Below are positions 35,280 through 43,765 of a stretch of 64,000 nt of DNA, piece after piece. Position numbers and translations under genes: made by a program. The notes under the pieces were generated by a model. The model saw only the letters and a program-made list of their open reading frames with translations. It had not been told where the DNA came from and did not search any database. Position 1 is the stretch's first letter. The number at the start of each line of letters is the position of its first letter. This DNA is from Desulfotignum sp032250905 (GTDB taxonomy: Bacteria; Desulfobacterota; Desulfobacteria; Desulfobacterales; Desulfobacteraceae). The stretch is from NCBI GenBank assembly GCA_032250905.1, contig JAVVEQ010000002.1, positions 112,545 to 176,544 of the forward strand, read 5' to 3'.

Positions 35280-36455
35280 ATGCAGAATGCAGTCATTGTC
35301 AGTGCCGTCCGAACACCTCTGGGCAGTTTCGGCGGGACACTGAGCACCATGGGCGCCACCGATCTGGGGGGTCTCGTAATCAAGGAAGCCATTGCCCGGG
35401 CCGGTATCGAATCATCCCGGGTCAATGAATGCATCATGGGGATGGTGCTGCCCTGCGGGTACGGTCAGAACCCGGCCAAGCAGGCGGTGGTCAAGGCCGG
35501 ACTTCCCTGGGAAGTGGAAGCTGTTACCGTGAACAAGGTGTGCGGTTCGTCACTGAAAGCCGTGATGCTGGGGGCCCAGGCCGTCCAGTGCGGGGACGCC
35601 GATGTGGTGGTGGCCGGCGGCATGGAGACCATGAGCAGGGCGCCGTATTACATGGACAAAGCCAGGTGGGGGCACCGCATGGGCCCCGGCCGTATCGAGG
35701 ACCACATGATTCATGACGGGTTGTGGGATATTGTCAATGATTTCCACATGGGCATGTCCAATGAACTGTGTTCGGAACGCTGGGAGGTATCCCGGGAGGA
35801 CCAGGACCGGTATGCCGCTGAATCCTACCGCCGGGCCTGTGAAGCCGTGGCATCGGGCCGGTTCAAAGATGAAATCCTGCCGGTGAACGTGCCCCAGCGC
35901 AAAGGGGACCCCAAAGTATTTGACACGGATGAGTGCCTCCAGGAAACCTCGTTCGACCTGCTGTCCAAAATGAAACCCGCCTTCAAAAAAGACGGGGTCG
36001 GGACTGCCGGTAATGCCTCCATCATTTCCGACGGCGCATCCGCGGTGGTCGTCATGAGTGAACAGAAGGCAAAGGAACTGGGATGTCCCATCCTGGCACA
36101 GATCGGTGCCCAGGCCTCCTATGGTATTGACATGAAATACGTGCTCATGGCACCCATTTACACGATTCCCAAAGTGTTGAAAAAAGAAGGGATCAGCATT
36201 GGCGATATCGAACTGTTCGAGATCAACGAGGCGTTTTCCGGAACTTCCGCGGCTATCAACAAAGTGCTGGAACTGGATCCGGCAAAAGTCAACGTCAATG
36301 GCGGGGCCGTGGCACTGGGGCATCCCATCGGTGCGTCCGGTGCACGGGTCCTGACCACGCTTTTGTATGAGATGGAAAAGCGCGACGTGCATCAGGGGCT
36401 GGCCTGCCTGTGTTTAGGCGGTGGAGAAGCGGTGGCCCTGGTTGTTCGTCGGTAA
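35280..36455 (+). CDS. Acetyl-CoA C-acetyltransferase (thiolase)
   Basis: 391 residues, standard for biosynthetic/degradative thiolases. The nucleophile is Cys88 in NKVCGSSLKAV, EINEAFS and GGAVALGHPIGASGAR provide the active-site Asn/His segments, and CLGGGEAVAL the second Cys. It cleaves acetoacetyl-CoA to two acetyl-CoA, or the reverse. It follows icmF by 107 bases and is 35 bases before the 3-hydroxyacyl-CoA dehydrogenase, giving the last steps for butyryl-CoA made by IcmF. Confidence 0.94.
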   Translation: MQNAVIVSAVRTPLGSFGGTLSTMGATDLGGLVIKEAIARAGIESSRVNECIMGMVLPCGYGQNPAKQAVVKAGLPWEVEAVTVNKVCGSSLKAVMLGAQAVQCGDADVVVAGGMETMSRAPYYMDKARWGHRMGPGRIEDHMIHDGLWDIVNDFHMGMSNELCSERWEVSREDQDRYAAESYRRACEAVASGRFKDEILPVNVPQRKGDPKVFDTDECLQETSFDLLSKMKPAFKKDGVGTAGNASIISDGASAVVVMSEQKAKELGCPILAQIGAQASYGIDMKYVLMAPIYTIPKVLKKEGISIGDIELFEINEAFSGTSAAINKVLELDPAKVNVNGGAVALGHPIGASGARVLTTLLYEMEKRDVHQGLACLCLGGGEAVALVVRR

Positions 36456-36490
36456 TTCATCCGTTAACCCATGAAAAACAGGAGAAAAAA

Positions 36491-37339
36491 ATGGATATAC
36501 ACACATTTGGTGTGATTGGTGCCGGCCAGATGGGCAACGGCATCGCACAGGTGGCGGCTGCTGCCGGTCTGTCAGTTATCATGAGTGATATCAAGCAGGA
36601 GTTCTGTGACAACGGAATGGCCACCATCACCAAAAACCTGGACCGGATGGTCAAAAAAGAAAAGATCAGCGAAACAGACAAGACCGCCATCCTTGACCGT
36701 ATCACCACCACCACGGATCTGAACGATATGGCAAAAGTGGATTTTCTGGTGGAAGCAGCCGTGGAACGGGAAGATCTGAAATTCAACATTTTCAAGGATC
36801 TGGACAGGATCTGTCCGGAACATGTGATTTTGTCCACCAACACCTCTTCCATTCCCATCGGTCGTATTGCAGCCCAGACATCCCGGCCTGACAAGGTTAT
36901 CGGCATGCATTTCATGAACCCGGTGCCGGTGATGAAGCTGGTAGAGGTGATCCGAAGCATTGCCACCTCGGACGAGACCTTTGATATTACCTGGAAACTG
37001 TCTGAAAAATTCGGCAAGACACCGGCTCAGGCGAGTGACTATCCAGGGTTTATTGCCAACCGGATTCTTCTGCCCATGATCAATGAAGCGGTGTTCTGTC
37101 TGTATCAGGGGGTAGGTACGGTAGAAGATATCGACACGGTGATGCGCCTGGGCATGAATCATCCCATGGGACCCCTGGCTCTGGCCGATCTTATCGGGCT
37201 GGATACCTGCCTGGCCATCATGGAAACCCTGTATGACGGTTTCAAGGATTCCAAATACCGGCCCTGTCCCCTGCTCAGAAAATATGTGGAAGTGGGCTGG
37301 CTGGGCAGAAAGACCGGCAAAGGCTTTTATGAATATTGA
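36491..37339 (+). CDS. 3-hydroxyacyl-CoA (3-hydroxybutyryl-CoA) dehydrogenase
   Basis: 282 residues from ATG 36491 behind AGGAGAAAA, exactly the length of single-function enzymes of this family. The NAD motif GVIGAGQMGNGIAQ is at the N-terminus; the catalytic His is in MHFMNPVPVMKLVEV near residue 139, and NRILLPMINEA starts the dimerisation domain. Oxidises 3-hydroxybutyryl-CoA to acetoacetyl-CoA, feeding the thiolase upstream. A crotonase for the preceding step is not in this operon; the hydratase at 27789 could serve but looks specialised. Confidence 0.93.
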   Translation: MDIHTFGVIGAGQMGNGIAQVAAAAGLSVIMSDIKQEFCDNGMATITKNLDRMVKKEKISETDKTAILDRITTTTDLNDMAKVDFLVEAAVEREDLKFNIFKDLDRICPEHVILSTNTSSIPIGRIAAQTSRPDKVIGMHFMNPVPVMKLVEVIRSIATSDETFDITWKLSEKFGKTPAQASDYPGFIANRILLPMINEAVFCLYQGVGTVEDIDTVMRLGMNHPMGPLALADLIGLDTCLAIMETLYDGFKDSKYRPCPLLRKYVEVGWLGRKTGKGFYEY

Positions 37340-38534
37340 TGAACAACTGTGTAGTATCGTTCCAAGCCAGGAATTGAGCGCCCGGATACATGATTTTCAG
37401 AACCGGTTGAATCACCAGGGCCTTGACGGGACACTGGTGATTCAGAAAGCCGACCTGTTTTACTATACCGGTACCACCCAGAATGGATGGCTTTATGTTC
37501 CTGTTGAAGGGGACGCCGTATTCATGGTGTTCAAAAATGTGGAAAGGGCACGGGCCGAGACCCATTTGCCGGTGATCCCGGCCCTGAGCCCTAAAAAAAT
37601 TCCGGGAATCCTGATGGATCAGGGCCTGGATCTGCCCGGAAAACTGGGCATGGAACTGGATGTGCTGCCAACGGCCCAGTATCTGATGTTTAAAAAGATT
37701 TTCAACACTTCTTCCATTCAGGATGTGTCCTTTGAGATACGGTCTCAGCGGGCGGTGAAATCTGAATATGAAATTCAGTGTATTCAGCGGGCCGCCCTTA
37801 TGGCGGACCGTGTGGCGGAACAGGTCAAGAAACTGATTCAGCCCGGCATACCGGAGATCGAACTGGCCGGTCTTGTGGAAGCGTATGCACGAAAACTGGG
37901 CCATCAGGGACTGATCCGCATGCGGATGTGGGACAGCCACCTGTTTTACGGACATATCATGTGCGGGGCCGGCGCTGCCGTGCCCGGTGCGTTTGCCTCA
38001 CCCACCGCAGGCGCCGGACTCAATCCCAGTATCGGCCAGGGTCCGGGCAGGGATGTGATCCGTCCCAATGAACCGGTGCTGGTGGATTATGTGTTTTCAC
38101 TGGACGGATATCTGGCGGATCACGCCCGGATTTTTTCTCTGGGCCCTTTGCCGGATGAACTGGAAAAAGCCCAGGAAGCCATGCTGTCGATTCAGGAAGC
38201 AGTGCGTCAGGCTGCAGTCCCGGGTGCTGTGACAGGGGACCTGTATGAGCAGATGATTGCCATGGCAGATGATCTGGGGTATGGGGATTATTTCATGGGG
38301 GCGTTCCATCCGAGAATCCGTTTTACCGCCCATGGTCTGGGAATTGAACTGGATGAATTTCCGTTCATCGCCCAGGGGCAGACCATGGTTTTGGAACCGG
38401 GCATGGTCATGGCCCTGGAACCAAAAGTGATTCTTCCGGGCAAGGGGGTTATGGGAATTGAGAATACCTGGCTTGTCACCGATACCGGACTGGAACGGTT
38501 GACCCGGTTTCCCGATACCGTGTGCGTGGTCTGA
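37329..38534 (+). CDS. M24-family metallopeptidase / Xaa-Pro aminopeptidase-like protein
   Basis: 401 residues from ATG 37329, which lies inside the end of the preceding dehydrogenase gene (11-base overlap), implying coupled translation. An N-terminal creatinase-like domain is followed by the pita-bread fold with five metal ligands in order: DYVFSLDGYLADHARIF (two Asp), TAHGLGIELDE (His), LEPGMVMALEP (Glu) and GIENTW (Glu). Family members hydrolyse Xaa-Pro peptides or small guanidino substrates. Why it shares an acyl-CoA operon is unclear; branched-chain peptide use is only a guess. Confidence 0.82.
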   Translation: MNIDEQLCSIVPSQELSARIHDFQNRLNHQGLDGTLVIQKADLFYYTGTTQNGWLYVPVEGDAVFMVFKNVERARAETHLPVIPALSPKKIPGILMDQGLDLPGKLGMELDVLPTAQYLMFKKIFNTSSIQDVSFEIRSQRAVKSEYEIQCIQRAALMADRVAEQVKKLIQPGIPEIELAGLVEAYARKLGHQGLIRMRMWDSHLFYGHIMCGAGAAVPGAFASPTAGAGLNPSIGQGPGRDVIRPNEPVLVDYVFSLDGYLADHARIFSLGPLPDELEKAQEAMLSIQEAVRQAAVPGAVTGDLYEQMIAMADDLGYGDYFMGAFHPRIRFTAHGLGIELDEFPFIAQGQTMVLEPGMVMALEPKVILPGKGVMGIENTWLVTDTGLERLTRFPDTVCVV

Positions 38535-38611
38535 CCCGGGACGACATATTAAACCCCAAAGGCCAGGGGTGAATTTACAGGACTGCGGACACCTGCAACA
38601 CGTCCGAATAC

Positions 38612-39514
38612 TTATCTGCCGTATTTGTCGTTAAACGAATTCCAGAAGTTTCTGTCTTTATCCTGCCAGCCTGATCCAAAAGATTTGTCGAAAAACGGTT
38701 TGAGTTTGGAAAACCATGCACCATACCCCTGATTCCCCTGGATTCGGTTCCGGATGACGTCGGCCACATGGGTGGGAAGATTGGCCAGCTCATCCTTGGG
38801 GATATAGGCGTCCGCCCCTTTTTTGATGGATTCTTTCAGGTTTTCCGGGGTCAGGGCATGGGCGGTCAGCATCAGAGCGGGGATGTCTTTTTCCCTGGCC
38901 AGGGCCAGGATATCATACCCCCGGACCCCCATGATATCCAGGATAGCCAGATCATAGGTGGATTCATCCAGCTTTTTCCGGGCGACTTCAAACGATTCCG
39001 CTGTATCCAGAATGCACATATCCATGAGTTCTTCAATGGTTTCCAGGATGTCGGGTTCGTCATCCAACACCAGGATACGGCGGTCTTTGATCAGGTCCTG
39101 TGTGGATATGTTGTCCAGATCAAATTTCACGGTTGTGACCGGGCAGTGGGCCTTGAGAATCACGTACCGGGCCGTGGATCCTAAAATGGCTTTTTGTGCC
39201 CGGGATTTTTTCCGGATTCCCAGAAAAACATGGTTTATATCATTTTCTTCGGCAAATTTTACCAGATCTTCTCCGGCGGACATGCCACGAACACTCTGCT
39301 GGCAGTCACATTCGATATTGGCATGCGCCAGAAGGCTTCTGGCAAAACCCAGGTTTTTCTCAGCCGTCTGGATATCGGCCTGTTTTTCTGAGGTTCCCCC
39401 TTCCATGGAAGTGATCACATGGACGAAGGCATTATGAAAAACCGCTGTATCCCGGGCCAGGGAAAGCGCAAGCCGTCCCTCTTCTCCACCGTCATATCCC
39501 ACCAGAATTTTCAT
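38612..39514 (-). CDS. Universal stress domain fused to a response-regulator receiver domain
   Basis: 300 residues. Residues 1-130 form a USP domain; residues about 143-260 form a receiver domain with DDEPD acidic pocket, phospho-acceptor Asp in LAILDIMGVRGYD and the ADAYIPK Lys. The last 40 residues (GYGAWFSKLKPFFDKSFGSGW and onward) match the tail of the lone regulator at 51379-51837, and the two receiver domains are close paralogues. There is no DNA-binding output domain. The USP glycine motif is only partly kept. It may carry a phosphorylation signal to stress-response partners; this is inferred. Confidence 0.83.
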   Translation of the reverse strand: MKILVGYDGGEEGRLALSLARDTAVFHNAFVHVITSMEGGTSEKQADIQTAEKNLGFARSLLAHANIECDCQQSVRGMSAGEDLVKFAEENDINHVFLGIRKKSRAQKAILGSTARYVILKAHCPVTTVKFDLDNISTQDLIKDRRILVLDDEPDILETIEELMDMCILDTAESFEVARKKLDESTYDLAILDIMGVRGYDILALAREKDIPALMLTAHALTPENLKESIKKGADAYIPKDELANLPTHVADVIRNRIQGNQGYGAWFSKLKPFFDKSFGSGWQDKDRNFWNSFNDKYGR

Positions 39515-39537
39515 GTTGTGCTCCTAACTGTTAAAGT

Positions 39538-40344
39538 CTACATCCAGCGTTTTCGCCGTTTATAGGATTTTACTTCCTTGAATGATTTCCGTCCACCCCC
39601 TTTGGTAATGCCCATGTAGAATTCCTTGACATCCGGATTGTTCTGCAGTTCTTTGGAAGGGCCTTCCAGAACGATTTTTCCGGACTCCATGATATAGGCA
39701 TAGTCGGAAACCGCCAAAGCCACCTTGGCATTCTGTTCCACCACCAGGATCGTGGTCTCAAGCTCTTTGTTAATTCGCTGAATGTTGTTGAAGATTTCCT
39801 TCACCAGCAGCGGTGCCAGGCCCAGGGAAGGTTCATCCAGCATCAGCATTTTGGGGGCTGCCATCAGGGCTCTGGCTATGGCAATCATCTGCTGTTCCCC
39901 GCCGGAACTGTATCCGGCCATGCGGTTGGTGACATTGGACAGCCGGGGAAAATGCCTGTACATCAGGTCATTGTCTTTTTTGATGGCTGCTGCCCCGTCT
40001 TTGCGGGTGATAGAACCCACGATGATGTTCTCGTTCACGGTCAGATGCTTGAACACCCGGCGGCCTTCCGGAACCATCACGGCCCCGAGTTTGACCACAG
40101 CGGTTCCCATCATATGGGTGGTGTCTGTGCCGTCAAAGGTGATATGGCCCTCCCGGATGGCCCCGTTCTCCGGCTTCAACAGTCCGGAGATGGCCCGCAG
40201 GGTGGTGGTTTTGCCGGCCCCGTTGGTGCCCAGCAACGCCACAATGCTGCCTTCGGTGACAGACAGGCTCACGCCCCGCAACACCTGGATGATGTCGTTG
40301 TAGACCACTTCAATATTGTTGACTTCCAGCAGATTTTTTTCCAT
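39538..40344 (-). CDS. Branched-chain-type ABC transporter ATP-binding protein (LivF-like)
   Basis: 268 residues. Walker A GTNGAGKTT near residue 38, signature YSSGGEQQM near 145 and Walker B MLMLDEPSLGLAP. It is the last gene of the transporter operon starting at 48018 and is separated from the binding-protein gene by a hairpin. A basic C-terminal tail (KSYKRRKRW) extends beyond usual LivF proteins. With LivG-like 45696-46457 it forms the nucleotide-binding pair. Confidence 0.9.
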   Translation of the reverse strand: MEKNLLEVNNIEVVYNDIIQVLRGVSLSVTEGSIVALLGTNGAGKTTTLRAISGLLKPENGAIREGHITFDGTDTTHMMGTAVVKLGAVMVPEGRRVFKHLTVNENIIVGSITRKDGAAAIKKDNDLMYRHFPRLSNVTNRMAGYSSGGEQQMIAIARALMAAPKMLMLDEPSLGLAPLLVKEIFNNIQRINKELETTILVVEQNAKVALAVSDYAYIMESGKIVLEGPSKELQNNPDVKEFYMGITKGGGRKSFKEVKSYKRRKRWM

Positions 40345-40369
40345 AGATACTTTCTCTGGCTTGGGTTTG

Positions 40370-40405
40370 ACCCTGCTGAAAGAGAAGAATCTGTCTCAGC
40401 AGGGT
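40370..40405 (-). terminator. Hairpin between the binding-protein and LivF-like genes
   Basis: Perfect 10-bp stem, ACCCTGCTGA (40370-40379) with TCAGCAGGGT (40396-40405), loop 16 bases, in a 132-base gap inside the operon. There is no T-tract on the minus strand, so it more likely stabilises the binding-protein mRNA or gives partial termination than ends the transcript. Confidence 0.45.
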
Positions 40406-40476
40406 TGTTTCACTGTTTCAGGTTTGTCTGTTATCTGTCATGTGGGCCGTGTTTTTCAGGGGTATCCCCACATGGG

Positions 40477-41703
40477 TTAACGGGCGGCCCGGACTTTCTG
40501 GATGTACTGGGATTCAAAGGACTGGATCTTTTTGAATACCCCGTCCTTTGCCACATAAATGTTCTGGACATCCACACCGATCCGTTCGGTGGGAGAATAG
40601 GTCACCGGTCCGGCTGCGACAAAGGAGTCATAGTTCATTTTCTGCATCACTATGTACAGGTTTTCCCGGGTGACTTTCAGCTTGTCCGCCTTGGCCATTT
40701 TAATGGCTTCCGTGGCAATCTGGGCCGCCAGGATGCCGGCACCGTAATTGTGGGAGTTGGCGGCCTTGTCATCCCGGCCGTACCTGGCTGCCAGTTCCAG
40801 CTGTTTTTTGGCCCCCTCGTTGTTTTCCGAGGTCAGGTTGTAGGAATCGGCCCAGATGTATCCTTCGGTGGCAGTGCCGGCGAGTGCGATCAGGTCGGAG
40901 CCCCCGGTATAGTGGGCGCCCAGAAAGGTGAGTTTGCCTTTTTCACCGAACGTCGAGGCGGTGACGCCCAACCGCTGGGCATCGGTGAGCATGGTGGCCA
41001 CCGGGGTCTGAACCGTGTGGCAGATCACATACTGAATCCCCTTGCTCTGAAGCCGCTGAAGCATGGCGGTGTTGTCCAGGTCGGTGCCGTGTTCCACCAC
41101 TTCGATGATGTCAATTTTCAACCCTTCGGCAATGGCTTTCTGGGTGTCTTCCAGCGGTCCCCGGCCAAAGGCGGAGGGATGAATAAAAAAAGCGACTTTC
41201 GGAGTATCGCTCCCTTGGTGTTTTTCCGTGATATATTCCGCCAACCCCACGGCGTTTTCCGAATAGGTGGCCACGGGCATGAAGGTATAGTTGGCATCCA
41301 CGATCAGGCCTTCATGGTAGGAGGCAGGAATCACCGGGATCTTCACTTCTTCAAAATCCCGTTTCAGCGCCAGGTTGCCGCCGGTGGCATAGCTGAGGAA
41401 AATCAGGATGCCGTCATCCAGAAATTCTTCAAAAAACCGCTTGGTGGTATCATTTTTATACTGGTCATCCCGGATGGGGCAGTCGATTTTGTCTCCGTCT
41501 CCCAGATAGTCGGTCTCATTGACAAACTTGAACCAGTCTTCCGCCCCTTTGGCATAAGGGTTCCCCGCATCGGATGTGGGGCCGGTGATGGCCAGAGACA
41601 TCCCGAGTTTGTATGTTTTACCGGCACTTGCCGGCAGGGTGAATGCAAATACGAACACAATAACCAGAAATACGTTGAAAATTAATGTGGTTTTGCTTCT
41701 CAT
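40477..41703 (-). CDS. Periplasmic substrate-binding protein (LivK-like)
   Basis: 408 residues. A Sec signal peptide (MRSKTTLIFNVFLVIVFVFA, cleavage probably after ASA near residue 27) is followed by a type I periplasmic-binding fold with LGMSLAITGPTSDAGNPYAKG at the start of the mature protein in part. Partner of the LivHMFG-like transporter. Its neighbours are acyl-CoA ligases rather than amino-acid genes, so the ligand may be a branched-chain or other carboxylic acid rather than leucine; this is inferred from context. Confidence 0.88.
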   Translation of the reverse strand: MRSKTTLIFNVFLVIVFVFAFTLPASAGKTYKLGMSLAITGPTSDAGNPYAKGAEDWFKFVNETDYLGDGDKIDCPIRDDQYKNDTTKRFFEEFLDDGILIFLSYATGGNLALKRDFEEVKIPVIPASYHEGLIVDANYTFMPVATYSENAVGLAEYITEKHQGSDTPKVAFFIHPSAFGRGPLEDTQKAIAEGLKIDIIEVVEHGTDLDNTAMLQRLQSKGIQYVICHTVQTPVATMLTDAQRLGVTASTFGEKGKLTFLGAHYTGGSDLIALAGTATEGYIWADSYNLTSENNEGAKKQLELAARYGRDDKAANSHNYGAGILAAQIATEAIKMAKADKLKVTRENLYIVMQKMNYDSFVAAGPVTYSPTERIGVDVQNIYVAKDGVFKKIQSFESQYIQKVRAAR

Positions 41704-41773
41704 GATACTTGCCTCCTGTGGTTGGGGTTATGACCTGTAATATGTTTAAAGCTGGAGCGGCTGCCGCCACCGG

Positions 41774-42868
41774 TCAGTAGCGGAACGGCCACAGCTTGGT
41801 ATAGGATTTGACAATGCGCCACCAGTTGGCGATGCCCCGGGGTTCATACATCAGGAACAGAACGATCACCAGACCAAAACTCAGGGGTTTCAACGCCGTA
41901 GCCACGTTGGGAGCGGAGGTCAGGTATTGCCCCACGAATTCAGAGAATTGTTCTACCTGGATGTCCAGGTATTTGATGGCCACCGGTCCCCAGAAAATGC
42001 CGTTCAGCGTGCCTAAGCCCCCGACAATGGCCATGGCCAGGTATCCGACCGATGCGTGCAGGGTAAAGGATTCAAACCCCACCCCCCGGTAAAGATAGGC
42101 ATGCAACGCCCCGGCCACGCCGGCAAAGAATCCGGCCAGGGCAAAGGCATATACTTTGGTGAGTCCCGGGTTCATGCCCATGGCATCGGCGGCCCGGTCA
42201 TTGTCTCTGACCGCCACCAGGCAGCGTCCGTATTTGGTTTTCATCAGATTTCGGACTGCGAATCCCAGGACCACCACCAGGGTCAGAACAATATAGTACC
42301 AGAACAGGTAATGGTCATTTCGGCCCACTTCCCCGGTGAGCCAGTGAACCCGTCCTATGTAGATGGTCTGGCCCTGGTTGAAAAAGCTCATGAACTGGAT
42401 GAACCATTCAAAGATCATCTGGAACGACAGGGTGGCGATGGCCAGGTACAGATGCTTGAGCCGCAGGGCCGGCAGGCCGACGAACGCCCCGAAGGCCGCC
42501 CCCATGATACCGGAACACACGATGAGCACCGGCCAGAAATGGGTGATGAACATGTGGTTGTCCCCGATGACCTGGCTGAAGGAGGCCACGGTATATGCAC
42601 CGATGCCCACGAACGCGGCATGCCCGATGGAGATCAGTCCTGCGAACCCCAGCAGCAGGTTCAGGCCCATGACCGCCACGATGGCGATCAGGATATTGTC
42701 CAGCACCAGCATGTACTTGTTGCTGATTTCAAACAACAGGGGCCACCCGAACAGAATGACCAGAAAACCGGTGAAGATGGTCCGGTCCAGGTGGGTGAAA
42801 AAAGTTCTCTGTTCTTCTTTATAGGAGGTGAAAAAATTTCCCGTCGCTAACCACCGATTCTGTGACAT
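41774..42868 (-). CDS. Branched-chain-type ABC transporter permease (LivM-like)
   Basis: 364 residues with about ten hydrophobic helices. The LivM signature region GFAGLISIGHAAFVGIGAYT is near residue 93, and GLGTLNGIFWGPV lies towards the C-terminus. It has a hydrophilic N-terminal extension of about 25 residues before the first helix. It follows the LivH-like gene by 3 bases. Confidence 0.9.
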   Translation of the reverse strand: MSQNRWLATGNFFTSYKEEQRTFFTHLDRTIFTGFLVILFGWPLLFEISNKYMLVLDNILIAIVAVMGLNLLLGFAGLISIGHAAFVGIGAYTVASFSQVIGDNHMFITHFWPVLIVCSGIMGAAFGAFVGLPALRLKHLYLAIATLSFQMIFEWFIQFMSFFNQGQTIYIGRVHWLTGEVGRNDHYLFWYYIVLTLVVVLGFAVRNLMKTKYGRCLVAVRDNDRAADAMGMNPGLTKVYAFALAGFFAGVAGALHAYLYRGVGFESFTLHASVGYLAMAIVGGLGTLNGIFWGPVAIKYLDIQVEQFSEFVGQYLTSAPNVATALKPLSFGLVIVLFLMYEPRGIANWWRIVKSYTKLWPFRY

Positions 42869-42871
42869 AGG

Positions 42872-43765
42872 CTACACCCGCTCGATTTCATGGATGCCGA
42901 ACAATCCATGGGGTTTAAATAGAAGGATGATCAACAAAATGATATACGGCATGACATCACCGGTGCCGTTGAGCCCGAAATTGCCGTCCAGGTACCCGGA
43001 GGCAAACTGCTGGATCAGTCCCATGATGATGCCGGCCACCACCGCCCCTAAAATGGAATCCAGGCCGCCCAGGATGACCACGGGAAACACCACGATGCCA
43101 AAGGCGTGCAGGGTCTCGAAATTCAGTCCTGTGATGTTGCCGATGATGCATCCGGCGGCGGCTGCAGACAGTCCGGCCGTGGCCCAGGCCAGCCCGAACA
43201 CCCGGGGGACGGATATGCCCACGGACATGGAACCGAACTGGTCGTCAGACACGGCCCGCATGGAAATGCCCACGGTGGATTTTTTAAAGAACCAGGAAAA
43301 GGCCCCGATGAGCACAAAGGTGATGATCACGCCCACCAGCTGAGTCCAGGAGATGGATACCCCTCCCACCACAATGGATTCGGTGGGCAGAAACGTCGGA
43401 AACGAAAAGTTCTCCGAGCCGAACGGGGTCAGATAGATCAGGCCGTCAAAAATAGATGCCAGCCCGATGGTGACCATGATCACCGAGATAATGGGCTCTC
43501 CGATCAGTCGGCGCAGAAAGATTCGTTCCACGCTCATGGCCAGAAAAAAGGTGATGAGCATGGATGCCAGGAATGAAAAAAAGATCGGCACACCGAGCCG
43601 GACAGTCAGAAAAAAAGTGATAAATGCACCCCCGGCAATGATCTGGCCATGGGCGAAATTGGCCACCCGGCTGGATTTGTAGACCAGTACCAGTCCCAGG
43701 GCGGCCAGGGCATAAATGGACCCCACCACGATCCCGCTGACTACAATTTGAAAAAAATAACTCAT
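42872..43765 (-). CDS. Branched-chain-type ABC transporter permease (LivH-like)
   Basis: 297 residues, about eight helices. GIVVGSIYALAALGLVLVYK at the N-terminus and NFAHGQIIAGGAF are typical of LivH, and GGLDSILGAVVAGIIMG lies in the second half. Its start overlaps the stop of the upstream acyl-CoA synthetase gene by one base, so permease and ligase are translated together. Confidence 0.91.
   Translation of the reverse strand: MSYFFQIVVSGIVVGSIYALAALGLVLVYKSSRVANFAHGQIIAGGAFITFFLTVRLGVPIFFSFLASMLITFFLAMSVERIFLRRLIGEPIISVIMVTIGLASIFDGLIYLTPFGSENFSFPTFLPTESIVVGGVSISWTQLVGVIITFVLIGAFSWFFKKSTVGISMRAVSDDQFGSMSVGISVPRVFGLAWATAGLSAAAAGCIIGNITGLNFETLHAFGIVVFPVVILGGLDSILGAVVAGIIMGLIQQFASGYLDGNFGLNGTGDVMPYIILLIILLFKPHGLFGIHEIERV

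Noticed and set aside
39952..41685. Long open frame on the plus strand (577 codons)
   Set aside because: It covers two real genes on the other strand (LivF-like and LivK-like) plus their gap; its Phe/Gly/His-rich translation has no domain.
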